A stretch of 39,878 nt of DNA from contig CAJMRT010000014.1 in the NCBI GenBank assembly GCA_905215855.1, forward strand, positions 1 to 39,878, read 5' to 3'. This DNA comes from an uncultured bacterium (GTDB lineage Bacteria; Bacillota; Clostridia; Oscillospirales; Acutalibacteraceae). Position numbers and translations under genes: made by a program. The first letter of the stretch is position 1. Every line of letters begins with the position of its first letter. The notes below the pieces were generated by a model. That model ran no database searches. It was not told where the DNA came from and was given only the letters and a program-made list of their open reading frames with translations. Positions 32,115 to 39,878 of the stretch are shown piece after piece.

Positions 32115-33809
32115 ATGGGATATATAAATGAATCCGTAATTTACAATATTTATCCGCTCGGTTTTTGCGGAGCACCAAAGGAGAATGATTTCAAACAGGA
32201 ATACAGACTTGACAAAATTTACGGCTGGATTGACCATATGAAATCAATGTCGGTAAACGCACTTGTTTTCAACCCTGTTTTTGAAAGTTCAAAACACGGC
32301 TATGATACTATTGATTATAAAAAAATCGACTGTCGGCTCGGTGACAACGAATCTTTCAAAAAAATTTGCAAAACACTTCACGATAACGGCATCAAAATTA
32401 TGCTTGACGGCGTTTTTAATCATGTGGGAAGAGATTTCTTTGCCTTCAAAGATGTTCAGCAGAACCGTGAAAACTCAAAATATGCGTCTTGGTTTGAAAA
32501 TATAAACTTTTGGAACAACAGCCCGTATAATGACGGTTTCAGCTATGAGGGCTGGGCAGGTTACTACGACCTTGTAAAGCTTAATCTCCGCAATGACGAG
32601 GTAGTAAACTATCTTCTTGACTGTGCAAGATTTTGGATTGATGAGTTTGATATTGACGGACTTCGCCTTGATGCGGCTGACTGCGTTGACATTGAATTTT
32701 TCAAGAAATTAAAAAATGTTTGCAAAGAGAAAAAGTCCGATTTCTGGCTCTACGGCGAGATTACCCACGGCGATTACAATCATTGGGCAAATCCCGATGT
32801 GCTTGACTCGGTTACAAACTACGAATGCTACAAAGGCATTTATTCAAGCCATAATGACCACAACTATTTTGAAATTGCTCATTCTCTAAACAGACAGTTT
32901 GCTAACGGCGGTATTTACAGAAATATCTACACATATAATTTCGTTGATAACCACGATGTAAACCGTGTTGCAAGTATGCTCAAGGACAAAAATCATCTCA
33001 ACAATGTTTACACAATGATGTATACAATGCCCGGAGTACCGTCAATTTACTACGGAAGTGAATTCGGCATTGAGGGTATGAGAACTGCCTACAGCGATTA
33101 TGAGCTTCGTCCCTGTCTTGACCTTGATTCCATCCCGAATCCGAACTATGAACTTCTTGAGCATATCAAAAAACTCGGTGTAGTAAGACTTGCACTCGAA
33201 GCTCTCAAGTACGGCGATTTTGAAAACATAAATATTCAGAATGAAAAGCTTGTATACAGAAGAAAAACCGACAATCAGACTGTTTTTGTTGCATTCAACC
33301 TTACAGACCGTGTTGAAAGAATCGGTTTTGACACAGGCTGCAACGCAAAGCTTACCGATGTTCTCAACGGCAACGAAGTTATTGATGTAAACGGTTACTA
33401 TGAAATTGAAATGCAGCCGTATCAGTCAAGGATTCTTGTTGTTAATGACGGAAGCTTCAGGGTTGATTTCAATGCAGACAATACAAAATGCACGGCAGCT
33501 GAAATTGACGAAGCTCCTTCAAATGAAGAAGCTTCAGTTAAAGCTGTTAAAACAGAAAATTGCTGTGAAAGCAATTCGGACAATGCCGAAAATACGACAA
33601 AAGAAATCAAGCCGGGTATTTACCTACATTTCAAGGGCGGCGAGTATGAGGTTATCAACTTTGCAACCCACAGCGAAACAGGCGAAAAGCTTGTAATTTA
33701 CAGAAATATTCACGACACAAGTGAAGTGTGGGCAAGACCTGTCGAAATGTTTGCCGAAAAAGTTGATGTTAACGGCAGAAAAACAGACAGATTTACTTTT
33801 ATAGGTTGA
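32115..33809 (+). CDS. Cytoplasmic GH13 alpha-amylase-family enzyme with C-terminal DUF1653 domain
   Basis: 564 aa. GH13 catalytic barrel about 5-360 with region I DGVFNH (98-103), nucleophile Asp186 in GLRLDAAD, acid/base Glu215 in LYGEITHG and transition-state Asp281 in VDNHD; a beta-sandwich C domain to about 450; an acidic, low-complexity linker (about 460-497); then a DUF1653 domain (498-562) with GIYLHFKGGEYEVINFATHSE, KLVIYR and WARPVEMF. No signal peptide, so it probably acts on imported malto-oligosaccharides or glycogen fragments. The ATG at 32115 follows AAGGAGA at seven bases; the longer upstream reading runs into the promoter. Ends at a terminator (33832-33869). Confidence 0.9.
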   Translation: MGYINESVIYNIYPLGFCGAPKENDFKQEYRLDKIYGWIDHMKSMSVNALVFNPVFESSKHGYDTIDYKKIDCRLGDNESFKKICKTLHDNGIKIMLDGVFNHVGRDFFAFKDVQQNRENSKYASWFENINFWNNSPYNDGFSYEGWAGYYDLVKLNLRNDEVVNYLLDCARFWIDEFDIDGLRLDAADCVDIEFFKKLKNVCKEKKSDFWLYGEITHGDYNHWANPDVLDSVTNYECYKGIYSSHNDHNYFEIAHSLNRQFANGGIYRNIYTYNFVDNHDVNRVASMLKDKNHLNNVYTMMYTMPGVPSIYYGSEFGIEGMRTAYSDYELRPCLDLDSIPNPNYELLEHIKKLGVVRLALEALKYGDFENINIQNEKLVYRRKTDNQTVFVAFNLTDRVERIGFDTGCNAKLTDVLNGNEVIDVNGYYEIEMQPYQSRILVVNDGSFRVDFNADNTKCTAAEIDEAPSNEEASVKAVKTENCCESNSDNAENTTKEIKPGIYLHFKGGEYEVINFATHSETGEKLVIYRNIHDTSEVWARPVEMFAEKVDVNGRKTDRFTFIG

Positions 33810-33831
33810 CAATAAGCGTAAGCAAATGATT

Positions 33832-33869
33832 AAAAAGACCGAATATATTTTTTATTCCGGTCTTTTTTT
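33832..33869 (+). terminator. Terminator of the GH13-DUF1653 gene
   Basis: AAAAAGACCGAATA pairs with TATTCCGGTCTTTTT with one bulge, followed by a T-run. Confidence 0.88.
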
Positions 33870-33933
33870 GTGTAAAAATACTGCTTTTTAATCGTGGTGA
33901 CAAGATTTGACTATATTTTTTGCAAATAGTGTG

Positions 33934-33961
33934 TTGAATAAATCACATAATATGATAAAAT
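33934..33961 (+). promoter_or_regulatory. Promoter of the debranching enzyme gene
   Basis: TTGAAT (33934-33939), 16-base spacer, TAAAAT (33956-33961). Confidence 0.6.
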
Positions 33962-34026
33962 AGACATATGTTGTGTTATGACTGAATTTTTGTTTTTTTG
34001 AGAATAACTTAGGGGGATTAAATATT

Positions 34027-36111
34027 ATGTTGAGGGATTTAAAGCCAACCGATAATGTAGGTGGTTTCGATGTCAGACCCGGCAACTTCCTTTTAAACGG
34101 TGCAACAACCGTTTCCGGCGGTGTAAACTTTACTATTCATTCGGTTTATGCCGTTGAGTGTACATTGCTTTTATTCAGACCTTATGCAAAAATTCCGTAT
34201 GCAAGGCTCAGATTTCCGGATTCTTACAAAATCGGCAACACCTATTCAATGCTCGTGTTCGGTCTTGATGAGGTTGATTTTGAGTATGCATATTCCTTTG
34301 ACGGTCCGTATGAACCCGAAAAAGGCATTATTTTTGATAAAAAGAAATACATTCTTGACCCATACGCAAAGGCTGTAATCGGTCAGAGCGGCTGGGGTAA
34401 AAAACAGGAGCATGAGGGTGTTTATAAGGCAAGAGTTGTAAACAGCGACTATGACTGGGGCAACTGCACTCAGCCGAAGCTTCCGTTTGAAGAGCTTATT
34501 ATTTATGAAATGCATGTAAGAGGCTTTACTCAGGACGGCTCCTCAGGCGTTAAAAACAAAGGCACATTCGCAGGTATCCGTGAAAAAATCCCCTATCTTA
34601 AAGAACTGGGCATCAATGCCGTTGAAATGATGCCTATTTTTGAGTTTGACGAAATGGGCTCATATCGTAATTATGACGGGCGTCAGCTCTACGATTACTG
34701 GGGCTATAACACCGTATGTTTTTTTGCTCCGAACACAAGCTATGAGAGCGACCACGAGCATCATCACGAAGGCAGAGAGCTTAAACAGCTTGTTCGTGAG
34801 CTTCACGAAAACGGAATTGAAGTTATCCTTGATGTTGTGTTCAACCACACGGCAGAGGGCAATGAAATGGGACCGTATTTCTCGTTCAAGGGCATTGACA
34901 ACAACATTTATTATATGCTCACTCCGGACGGAAAGTATTACAATTTCAGCGGCTGCGGCAATGTTCTCAACTGCAATCAGCCGATTGTGCAGCAATTTAT
35001 ACTTGACTGTCTGCGTTATTGGGTAACAGAATACCGCATTGACGGTTTCCGTTTTGACCTTGCGTCGATTTTGGGAAGAAACGAGGACGGTACTCCTATG
35101 GATAAGCCTCCGCTTCTCAAAAGCCTTGCGTTTGATCCGATTCTCGGCGGAGTAAAGCTTATTGCGGAGGCATGGGACGCAGGCGGACTTTATCAGGTCG
35201 GCAGTTTCCCGTCATGGAACAGATGGGCTGAATGGAACGGAAGATACCGTGACGACCTCAGAAAATTTCTTAAAGGCGACAGCCATCTTGCATGGGATGC
35301 GGCTCAGAGAATTACCGGCTCAAGGGATTTGTATGACCCTACCTACAGAGGCTACAATGCGTCGGTAAACTTTCTTACCTGTCATGACGGATTTACTCTT
35401 TATGATATGTATTCATACAACGAAAAGCACAATCTTGAAAACGGCTGGAACAATACTGACGGCGCTAATGACAACAACAGCTGGAACTGCGGTGCAGAGG
35501 GCGAAACCGATGATTACAACATTAACAATCTTCGTATAAAAATGGTTAAAAATGCCTTTGCAACTCTTATGTGCAGTCAGGGTCCTGCTCTTTTCCTTGC
35601 AGGCGATGAATTTTGCAACACTCAGTTCGGCAACAACAACGCTTACTGTCAGGACAACATTATCTCATGGCTTGACTGGACAAGAAAAGAAAAGCATAAG
35701 GATGTATTTGAATTTTTTAAATATATGATTGCTTTCAGAAAGAGATTCCATATTATTACAGACAGCAGAGGCAAGGCAACATGCAGTTATCCGCCTGTCA
35801 GCATCCATTCAAATGTTGCGTGGAGTGCCAAGTATTACGATGATACAAGAATGATTGGCGTTATGTACGCCGGTGCAAGTCTTAAACAACAGGGACTTGA
35901 CGAGTTTGTTTACTTTGGCGTCAATGCTTATTGGGATTATGTAAATGTTGAGCTTCCCGACCTTCCCGAAGGATACCACTGGAAGCTTTATGTAAACACA
36001 GGCAACGAGCCTCAGGATGTAATCCTTGAGGACAGAAATGTTATTCTCTATGACAAACGAATTAATATGGCAGGCAGAAGTGTCATTGTTGCTGTCGGAG
36101 AAAGATATTAA
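34027..36111 (+). CDS. glgX: Glycogen/isoamylase-type debranching enzyme (CBM48-GH13)
   Basis: 694 aa, cytoplasmic. An N-terminal CBM48-like beta-domain (about 10-115) precedes the GH13 barrel with region I DVVFNHTAEG, nucleophile Asp344 in GFRFDLASIL, acid/base Glu381 in LIAEAWDAGG and Asp454 in LTCHDGFTL. The isoamylase/GlgX-like text YEMHVRGFT, YWGYNTVCFFAP and NGWNNTDGANDNNSWNCG is present. Cleaves alpha-1,6 branches of glycogen or limit dextrins; type I pullulanase activity is an alternative. GGGGG ten bases before the ATG; its own promoter and terminator. With the preceding GH13 enzyme it makes a pair for intracellular alpha-glucan breakdown. Confidence 0.93.
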   Translation: MLRDLKPTDNVGGFDVRPGNFLLNGATTVSGGVNFTIHSVYAVECTLLLFRPYAKIPYARLRFPDSYKIGNTYSMLVFGLDEVDFEYAYSFDGPYEPEKGIIFDKKKYILDPYAKAVIGQSGWGKKQEHEGVYKARVVNSDYDWGNCTQPKLPFEELIIYEMHVRGFTQDGSSGVKNKGTFAGIREKIPYLKELGINAVEMMPIFEFDEMGSYRNYDGRQLYDYWGYNTVCFFAPNTSYESDHEHHHEGRELKQLVRELHENGIEVILDVVFNHTAEGNEMGPYFSFKGIDNNIYYMLTPDGKYYNFSGCGNVLNCNQPIVQQFILDCLRYWVTEYRIDGFRFDLASILGRNEDGTPMDKPPLLKSLAFDPILGGVKLIAEAWDAGGLYQVGSFPSWNRWAEWNGRYRDDLRKFLKGDSHLAWDAAQRITGSRDLYDPTYRGYNASVNFLTCHDGFTLYDMYSYNEKHNLENGWNNTDGANDNNSWNCGAEGETDDYNINNLRIKMVKNAFATLMCSQGPALFLAGDEFCNTQFGNNNAYCQDNIISWLDWTRKEKHKDVFEFFKYMIAFRKRFHIITDSRGKATCSYPPVSIHSNVAWSAKYYDDTRMIGVMYAGASLKQQGLDEFVYFGVNAYWDYVNVELPDLPEGYHWKLYVNTGNEPQDVILEDRNVILYDKRINMAGRSVIVAVGERY

Positions 36112-36143
36112 TTATAAGGACAATTTCTTTGTTTAAGAAAACC

Positions 36144-36169
36144 GCCCCTACACGAAAATGTGTGGGGGC
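36144..36169 (+). terminator. Hairpin after the debranching enzyme gene
   Basis: GCCCCTACAC (36144-36153) / GTGTGGGGGC (36160-36169) with one G-U pair, then TTCATGTTTTTAT. The word CCGCCCCTACA is shared with the repeat element at 16453-16463. Confidence 0.6.
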
Positions 36170-36170
36170 T

Positions 36171-36263
36171 TCATGTTTTTATAGGTTTCGGATTGTTAAT
36201 GTACTGCTGTGTTGTCAGCATAAATTTAAGTTCGTAACGCTTGAATATATTTTTAACGCCCAT
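36171..36263 (-). pseudogene. Truncated start of a VTC-domain (polyphosphate polymerase-type) gene
   Basis: A 30-codon frame reading MGVKNIFKRYELKFMLTTQQ then nine unrelated codons before TGA. The first 20 residues match the usual N-terminus of Clostridial VTC-domain proteins ('FKRYELKYLLT' tunnel strand) as I know it. GGGAGG seven bases before the ATG is intact. The frame ends at the repeat-like hairpin of the debranching gene, so the rest of the gene seems lost by deletion. A translated remnant peptide is possible. Confidence 0.6.
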
Positions 36264-36338
36264 TGTAAGACCTCCCTGTCTTTACCTTTTCTTTACTGTG
36301 GCTATATAATAATTTACAAACTTTAAATGAAATTTAAA

Positions 36339-36376
36339 AAAGCAGAAATCCCGAATTATTTCAGAATTTCTGCTTT
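36339..36376 (-). terminator. Terminator of the ABC permease operon
   Basis: AAAGCAGAAAT (36339-36349) / ATTTCTGCTTT (36366-36376), followed on the minus strand by TTTTTTAAATTT. Confidence 0.8.
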
Positions 36377-36411
36377 AAATAATAATATGGAGTTTTATTT
36401 CTGCTATAGAA

Positions 36412-37617
36412 TTATCTTTCTCTAAGCAACACGCTTAAATCCGTTTTTTCAGAGCGTTTTACTGCCCAAATGCTGACGATTGCAAGTACAATCAAATAAA
36501 TCACGAGGAACAGCAGTACATAAACAGCCGAAACATTCACGGTCATTTCCATTATTGTATTGCCCACAAGATTCATAAGGTACGGATTTATAAGTAATAT
36601 ATCGAGTAATACAGTCAAAATTGCACCGACTGCAATTGATATTATTCCGATAAGGAAATATTCCGCAAATATTATATAGAAAAGTTGGTTAGACTTGTAA
36701 CCGAGTGAGCGATACAAAGCAAGTTCTTCGGTTCGTCTGCTTATATTACTCTTGACGAACATATACTGTCCCGCAATTACGAACAATGCAAAAAATACAA
36801 TTGAACCCATAATGATTATGAGTGCGATATTGTACGACTGAGAATCAAAGTTCAAATCCATTGTATACGGTTCGCAATATGAGGAAACCTCGGATTGTAC
36901 ACTTTGAAGATTTTTTGCATCATCAACGAGAATTTTATAAGCCTTATCGGAAGTTATTGAAGTCGCACCTTTGGCATTTGCAATAACTTCATTATTGAAC
37001 TCAATCAAACTGTTGCGTGGAATAAGAATTTGATTGCCTGTAAAAATCGGGTCAGATGTGTTATACACTCCGACAATTTTAAGCTTATGTTCCTTGCCCG
37101 ATTCATCAGCGAAAACAAGATTTTTGCCGACAAGCGTTTTGCCGTCAATTTTATTGATTCGTTGACTTTCGCTGTTAAAATCCTTTAAAACTTCGGGAAC
37201 AACTGCAACATTTTCTTCATTCTCTTTGAAAGCTCTTCCGCTTGTTATTTTAAGGTTATACCCCTCGTGAACATAACTTAGTGTGTAAGCTGAAAACAGC
37301 ACTCCCGAGGTTTCAGACATTTCGAGTTCAGCCGGCACATTATAAACACTCGTTATGTGTTCAATGCTTTTTATGCTTGAAATTGTATCGTCAATTTCAT
37401 TTTGAGGAGTATTTTCGTTTATCTCAAAATTCAACTCTCTGTTAAGAATATGATTATTTATGTTTTGGTCAATATTATTTTTCAGTGGTATAACCGCTCC
37501 TGCCGATACAAGAACGAGAACGGTTGCAATAACCATAAAGCAACAAAAAAATATTGTTGCACCTTTTCGTGAAAGAATTGAGGCTTTAACAAGCATACCG
37601 AGTTTTTTATTTTTCAT
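36412..37617 (-). CDS. MacB/FtsX-type ABC transporter permease
   Basis: 401 aa. One N-terminal helix (about 18-42), a large extracellular MacB_PCD-like domain (about 45-265), then the three C-terminal FtsX helices (about 270-290, 320-342, 365-388) with the typical loop 'SRRTEELALYRSLGYKSNQLFYIIFAEYFLIGI'. Third gene of a three-gene operon; starts one base after the ATPase stop with GAGG inside that gene. Such transporters export peptides or lipids, or transmit force to the envelope; no substrate clue is visible. Confidence 0.88.
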   Translation of the reverse strand: MKNKKLGMLVKASILSRKGATIFFCCFMVIATVLVLVSAGAVIPLKNNIDQNINNHILNRELNFEINENTPQNEIDDTISSIKSIEHITSVYNVPAELEMSETSGVLFSAYTLSYVHEGYNLKITSGRAFKENEENVAVVPEVLKDFNSESQRINKIDGKTLVGKNLVFADESGKEHKLKIVGVYNTSDPIFTGNQILIPRNSLIEFNNEVIANAKGATSITSDKAYKILVDDAKNLQSVQSEVSSYCEPYTMDLNFDSQSYNIALIIIMGSIVFFALFVIAGQYMFVKSNISRRTEELALYRSLGYKSNQLFYIIFAEYFLIGIISIAVGAILTVLLDILLINPYLMNLVGNTIMEMTVNVSAVYVLLFLVIYLIVLAIVSIWAVKRSEKTDLSVLLRER

Positions 37618-37618
37618 T

Positions 37619-38287
37619 TTAATTTTCCTCTAAAACGCCGTCTTTCATAACGCAAATTCTGTCTGCAAAATCGGTTACGGCATCATTATGGCTGACAACA
37701 AGAACGCCCTTGCCAAGCTCTGTAAGTTTTTTCAACTCTTCAAAAATCATAAGTTCGTTTTTGCTGTCAAGGTTGCCTGTAGGTTCATCGGCAAGGATAA
37801 AGTCGGGATTATTGGCAAGTGCTCTTGCAATGGCGGTTCTCTGCTGTTCACCGCCTGAAAGTTCCCTCGGATAGTGGTCAATGCGGTGTGTAAGACCGAC
37901 TTTCTGCACAAGCAATTCGGCAGTTTCTTTCATTTCGGCTCTGTTTTTGAAATGGTCGTTTATGAGCATTGGAACCATTATATTTTCAAAAACTTTGAGA
38001 TGCGGATTGAGATGAAATGCCTGAAAGACAAATCCGAGTGAATTCATTCTTGTGTCGGCAAGTTCGTTTTTGCCGAGTGACGACACATCTTTGCCGTTAA
38101 TCAAAATCTGACCTGAGGTGCAGTTGTCAAGCAAACCTGCCATTTGGAGCAGAGTGCTTTTTCCGCTGCCCGACTGTCCCATAACAGCAACAAATTCGCC
38201 CTCTGACAATGTAAACGATACATTATCCACGGCGGTTACTTTGTTATTGTATATTTTAGAAACATTTTTTAATTCTATTGATTTCAT
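37619..38287 (-). CDS. LolD/MacB-type ABC transporter ATPase
   Basis: 222 aa from the ATG at 38287. Walker A GQSGSGKST, Q-loop FVFQAFHLNPHLKVFEN, signature LSGGEQQRTAIARAL, Walker B FILADEPTGNLDS, H-loop VSHND. The GNLDS and Q-F motifs place it in the LolD/FtsE group serving FtsX-type permeases. AGGGTGA four to five bases before this ATG; the longer reading overlaps the upstream stop. Sits between two different permeases, which probably form a heterodimer around its homodimer. Confidence 0.93.
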   Translation of the reverse strand: MKSIELKNVSKIYNNKVTAVDNVSFTLSEGEFVAVMGQSGSGKSTLLQMAGLLDNCTSGQILINGKDVSSLGKNELADTRMNSLGFVFQAFHLNPHLKVFENIMVPMLINDHFKNRAEMKETAELLVQKVGLTHRIDHYPRELSGGEQQRTAIARALANNPDFILADEPTGNLDSKNELMIFEELKKLTELGKGVLVVSHNDAVTDFADRICVMKDGVLEEN

Positions 38288-38303
38288 TATTTCACCCTCA
38301 AAA

Positions 38304-39647
38304 TTATTCATTCATTGCGTCTTTGGGCTGAATTTTATTCAGCTTGCGTAATGCTATGAGCTGACATATCAGCGGAACAACGGTCACTATCAAAAACGAA
38401 ATTGCAAGCAGGATTCCGAAAGTTCCCCAATTGATAATGTACAGACGGTCTATGAAATTTCTGTTTGCAAAGAAAAGATTTGAAACAGCCGTAACTATAA
38501 TCGAAATAATTGTTCCAACCGCAAATCCGGTAAATGTAACTCTAAGCTGTTCGCAGTAAAGGCAGGCAAATATCTGACTGTTTTTATAACCTATCGCTTT
38601 GAGCAAGCCTATATCGGATTTACGAAGTGAAAGTGCGTTTACTGTTGATTGTATAATCATAATCACAGAAAGCAACACTGTTGAAATAATAAGAAATACG
38701 CTTGCAAAGCTGAATATATTTGAAACGTTTACTATGCTGTCCTGTATTCCGAGTTCGGAGTCATCGGCACAGCATACATTCATATCGGTGAGTGCGTTAT
38801 ATACCGATTCAATATTTTCAAAATCATCAACAACAACATAGTGAGTCCTCAGCGATAAATCATTCCACCACTTGCCGACAGTGGTTTCGTTATCTTTTGA
38901 ATATCCGCCTTTTGTAAGTGCGTCATCTAATATTTTCGTAGCTGTTTCCTCTGAAATATAAATCGAATCATAATAGCCTGTTTCGGTCGGTGACAGATAA
39001 TAAGTACCCACTACCTTTAATTTATATTCAATTGCAGGCAATTCAAGTGAACCGCTTTCTGATGAACCATCAATATTATAAGGTTGAATTAGCATATTAT
39101 TAATCGCTTTTACGGTTATCGTTTTTCCTATAAGACTTTCCCCGTCAATATAATCAGGCTTTTTATTTTCATCCTCAACCTCAAAAGGATAAAAATCACT
39201 CGGAACAACACAGCTTAACACAGGGGATTCATCAAGAGTTTTTCCGGCAATAACACTTCGTTTTTCATTTTTAAACAATGACCAAATATTTAAATAATTA
39301 TTTTTCTCTTGATCAATCATTTTTTGTAAGTTCTCATCCGAGGACTGAACAATATTAAAAGCTTCATTTCTGATTCCTTCAAGAGGAAAAATATCAACTA
39401 CATGCTCAGTATTTTTAATACTTTCTATAACATTATCGTCAAGTTCGCTTAACCAAGGGTCAACCTCAAGTGTTCTTGCACGATAATCCTCTTTATACTC
39501 ATTTACAGCTTTTGTGACGGTAATTGAAAATGCCGAAATCAAGGTTATTGATATTACAAGCAATGCAGAAATAATTTTTATTCCCTTTTCATTTTTATTT
39601 ATCTTGGCATTTGCTTTTGCAAGAAAATTTATATTCGTTAACTTCAT
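38304..39647 (-). CDS. MacB/FtsX-type ABC transporter permease (larger partner)
   Basis: 447 aa. N-terminal helix about 25-45, a long extracellular domain (about 48-310), then three C-terminal helices with 'LRKSDIGLLKAIGYKNSQIFACLYCEQLRVTFTG' and the end LRKLNKIQPKDAMNE typical of the FtsX superfamily. First gene of the operon; AGGAG seven bases before the ATG, and a TTGAAT-16-TATAAT promoter at 39685-39712. Its last 18 codons are repeated at the right edge of the window. Confidence 0.88.
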   Translation of the reverse strand: MKLTNINFLAKANAKINKNEKGIKIISALLVISITLISAFSITVTKAVNEYKEDYRARTLEVDPWLSELDDNVIESIKNTEHVVDIFPLEGIRNEAFNIVQSSDENLQKMIDQEKNNYLNIWSLFKNEKRSVIAGKTLDESPVLSCVVPSDFYPFEVEDENKKPDYIDGESLIGKTITVKAINNMLIQPYNIDGSSESGSLELPAIEYKLKVVGTYYLSPTETGYYDSIYISEETATKILDDALTKGGYSKDNETTVGKWWNDLSLRTHYVVVDDFENIESVYNALTDMNVCCADDSELGIQDSIVNVSNIFSFASVFLIISTVLLSVIMIIQSTVNALSLRKSDIGLLKAIGYKNSQIFACLYCEQLRVTFTGFAVGTIISIIVTAVSNLFFANRNFIDRLYIINWGTFGILLAISFLIVTVVPLICQLIALRKLNKIQPKDAMNE

Positions 39648-39684
39648 CGCTAAACTCCTGTTATGTATATTATCCGTACATATA

Positions 39685-39712
39685 ATTATAATTGAATTTA
39701 TATGTAATTCAA
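39685..39712 (-). promoter_or_regulatory. Promoter of the three-gene ABC operon
   Basis: Minus-strand TTGAAT (39707-39712), 16-base spacer, TATAAT (39685-39690), in very AT-rich DNA. Confidence 0.65.
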
Positions 39713-39804
39713 CATTTATACTGTATTTATTACACTTTTATTACATTTAGCGAAAATTGCCTGATTTATCTAACCCATAATATTGCTGCATTATATTTTA
39801 AAGA

Positions 39805-39878
39805 TTATTCATTCAGCGCATCTTTCGGCTGAATTTTATTCAGCTTGCGTAATGCTATGCCATAACACTGCACTGAGG
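39805..39878 (-). CDS. 3' end of another FtsX-type permease gene or a fragment of one
   Basis: Reading leftward, the last codons before TAA (39805-39807) give IALRKLNKIQPKDALNE, nearly identical to the end of the permease at 38304. A 33-base stretch (39827-39859) is identical to 38326-38358. Upstream of it the reading (SVQCYG) does not resemble the corresponding part of the intact gene, so this is either a divergent paralogue cut by the edge or a recombination remnant. Confidence 0.55.
   Translation of the reverse strand, partial: SVQCYGIALRKLNKIQPKDALNE

Overview
The window looks like an ordinary chromosomal stretch of a low-GC (about 40 %) anaerobic Firmicute, most probably a gut or rumen Ruminococcus-like member of the Oscillospiraceae. 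Reasons: perfect GGAGG ribosome sites with frequent TTG starts, TTGACA/TATAAT promoters with 17-bp spacers, a flavodiiron protein, ClpE, an ECF cassette, a DUF5711-CvpA-PgsA run, and a secreted protein with a type I dockerin. Intracellular GH13 starch or glycogen enzymes plus a dockerin recall amylolytic ruminococci, but the species is inference. No phage, integrase, IS transposase or CRISPR array is visible.

Left part (1-5760): the first codons of a divergent ABC-2 type permease; a lipoprotein peptidyl-prolyl isomerase overlapping a DUF188 gene; a compact locus (1374-1703) with a 26-residue membrane peptide framed by two 13-bp-stem hairpins and a strong opposing promoter; then a leftward pair encoding a 675-aa secreted LRR/dockerin/SGNH/Ig-like protein and a GH3 lipoprotein, followed upstream by a CarD-like regulator with a clear terminator. 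Middle-left (6423-11690): flavodiiron protein, pnp, rpsO, an XRE regulator and tRNA-Thr(CGU). 11867-16292: a DUF624 gene divergent from a CUT1 sugar transporter (binding protein, two permeases, no ATPase); the shared intergenic region and the transporter leader hold several perfect palindromes, and a GC-rich attenuator follows the binding-protein gene.

16683-29566: clpE with its own promoter, then a long leftward operon transcribed ruvC-ruvA-ruvB-glmM-methyltransferase-ecfA1-ecfA2-ecfT-truA-DUF5711-cvpA-pgsA from a TTGATA-17-TATAAT promoter, with mostly overlapping or near-touching genes. 29711-36111: a small lipoprotein, a DUF2804 protein, a four-helix membrane protein, a cytoplasmic GH13 enzyme with a C-terminal DUF1653 domain, and a CBM48-GH13 debranching enzyme. 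36171-39878: a truncated VTC-domain gene start, then an ATPase flanked by two MacB/FtsX-type permeases, and the tail of another copy of the larger permease at the right edge.

The best leads are the 26-aa peptide locus with its opposing RNA, the GH13-DUF1653 fusion, the dense operator architecture of the sugar-transport locus, the internally placed dockerin, and a dispersed palindromic repeat that serves as a terminator elsewhere in the window. I did not find a clearly new multi-gene system; most of the window is housekeeping.
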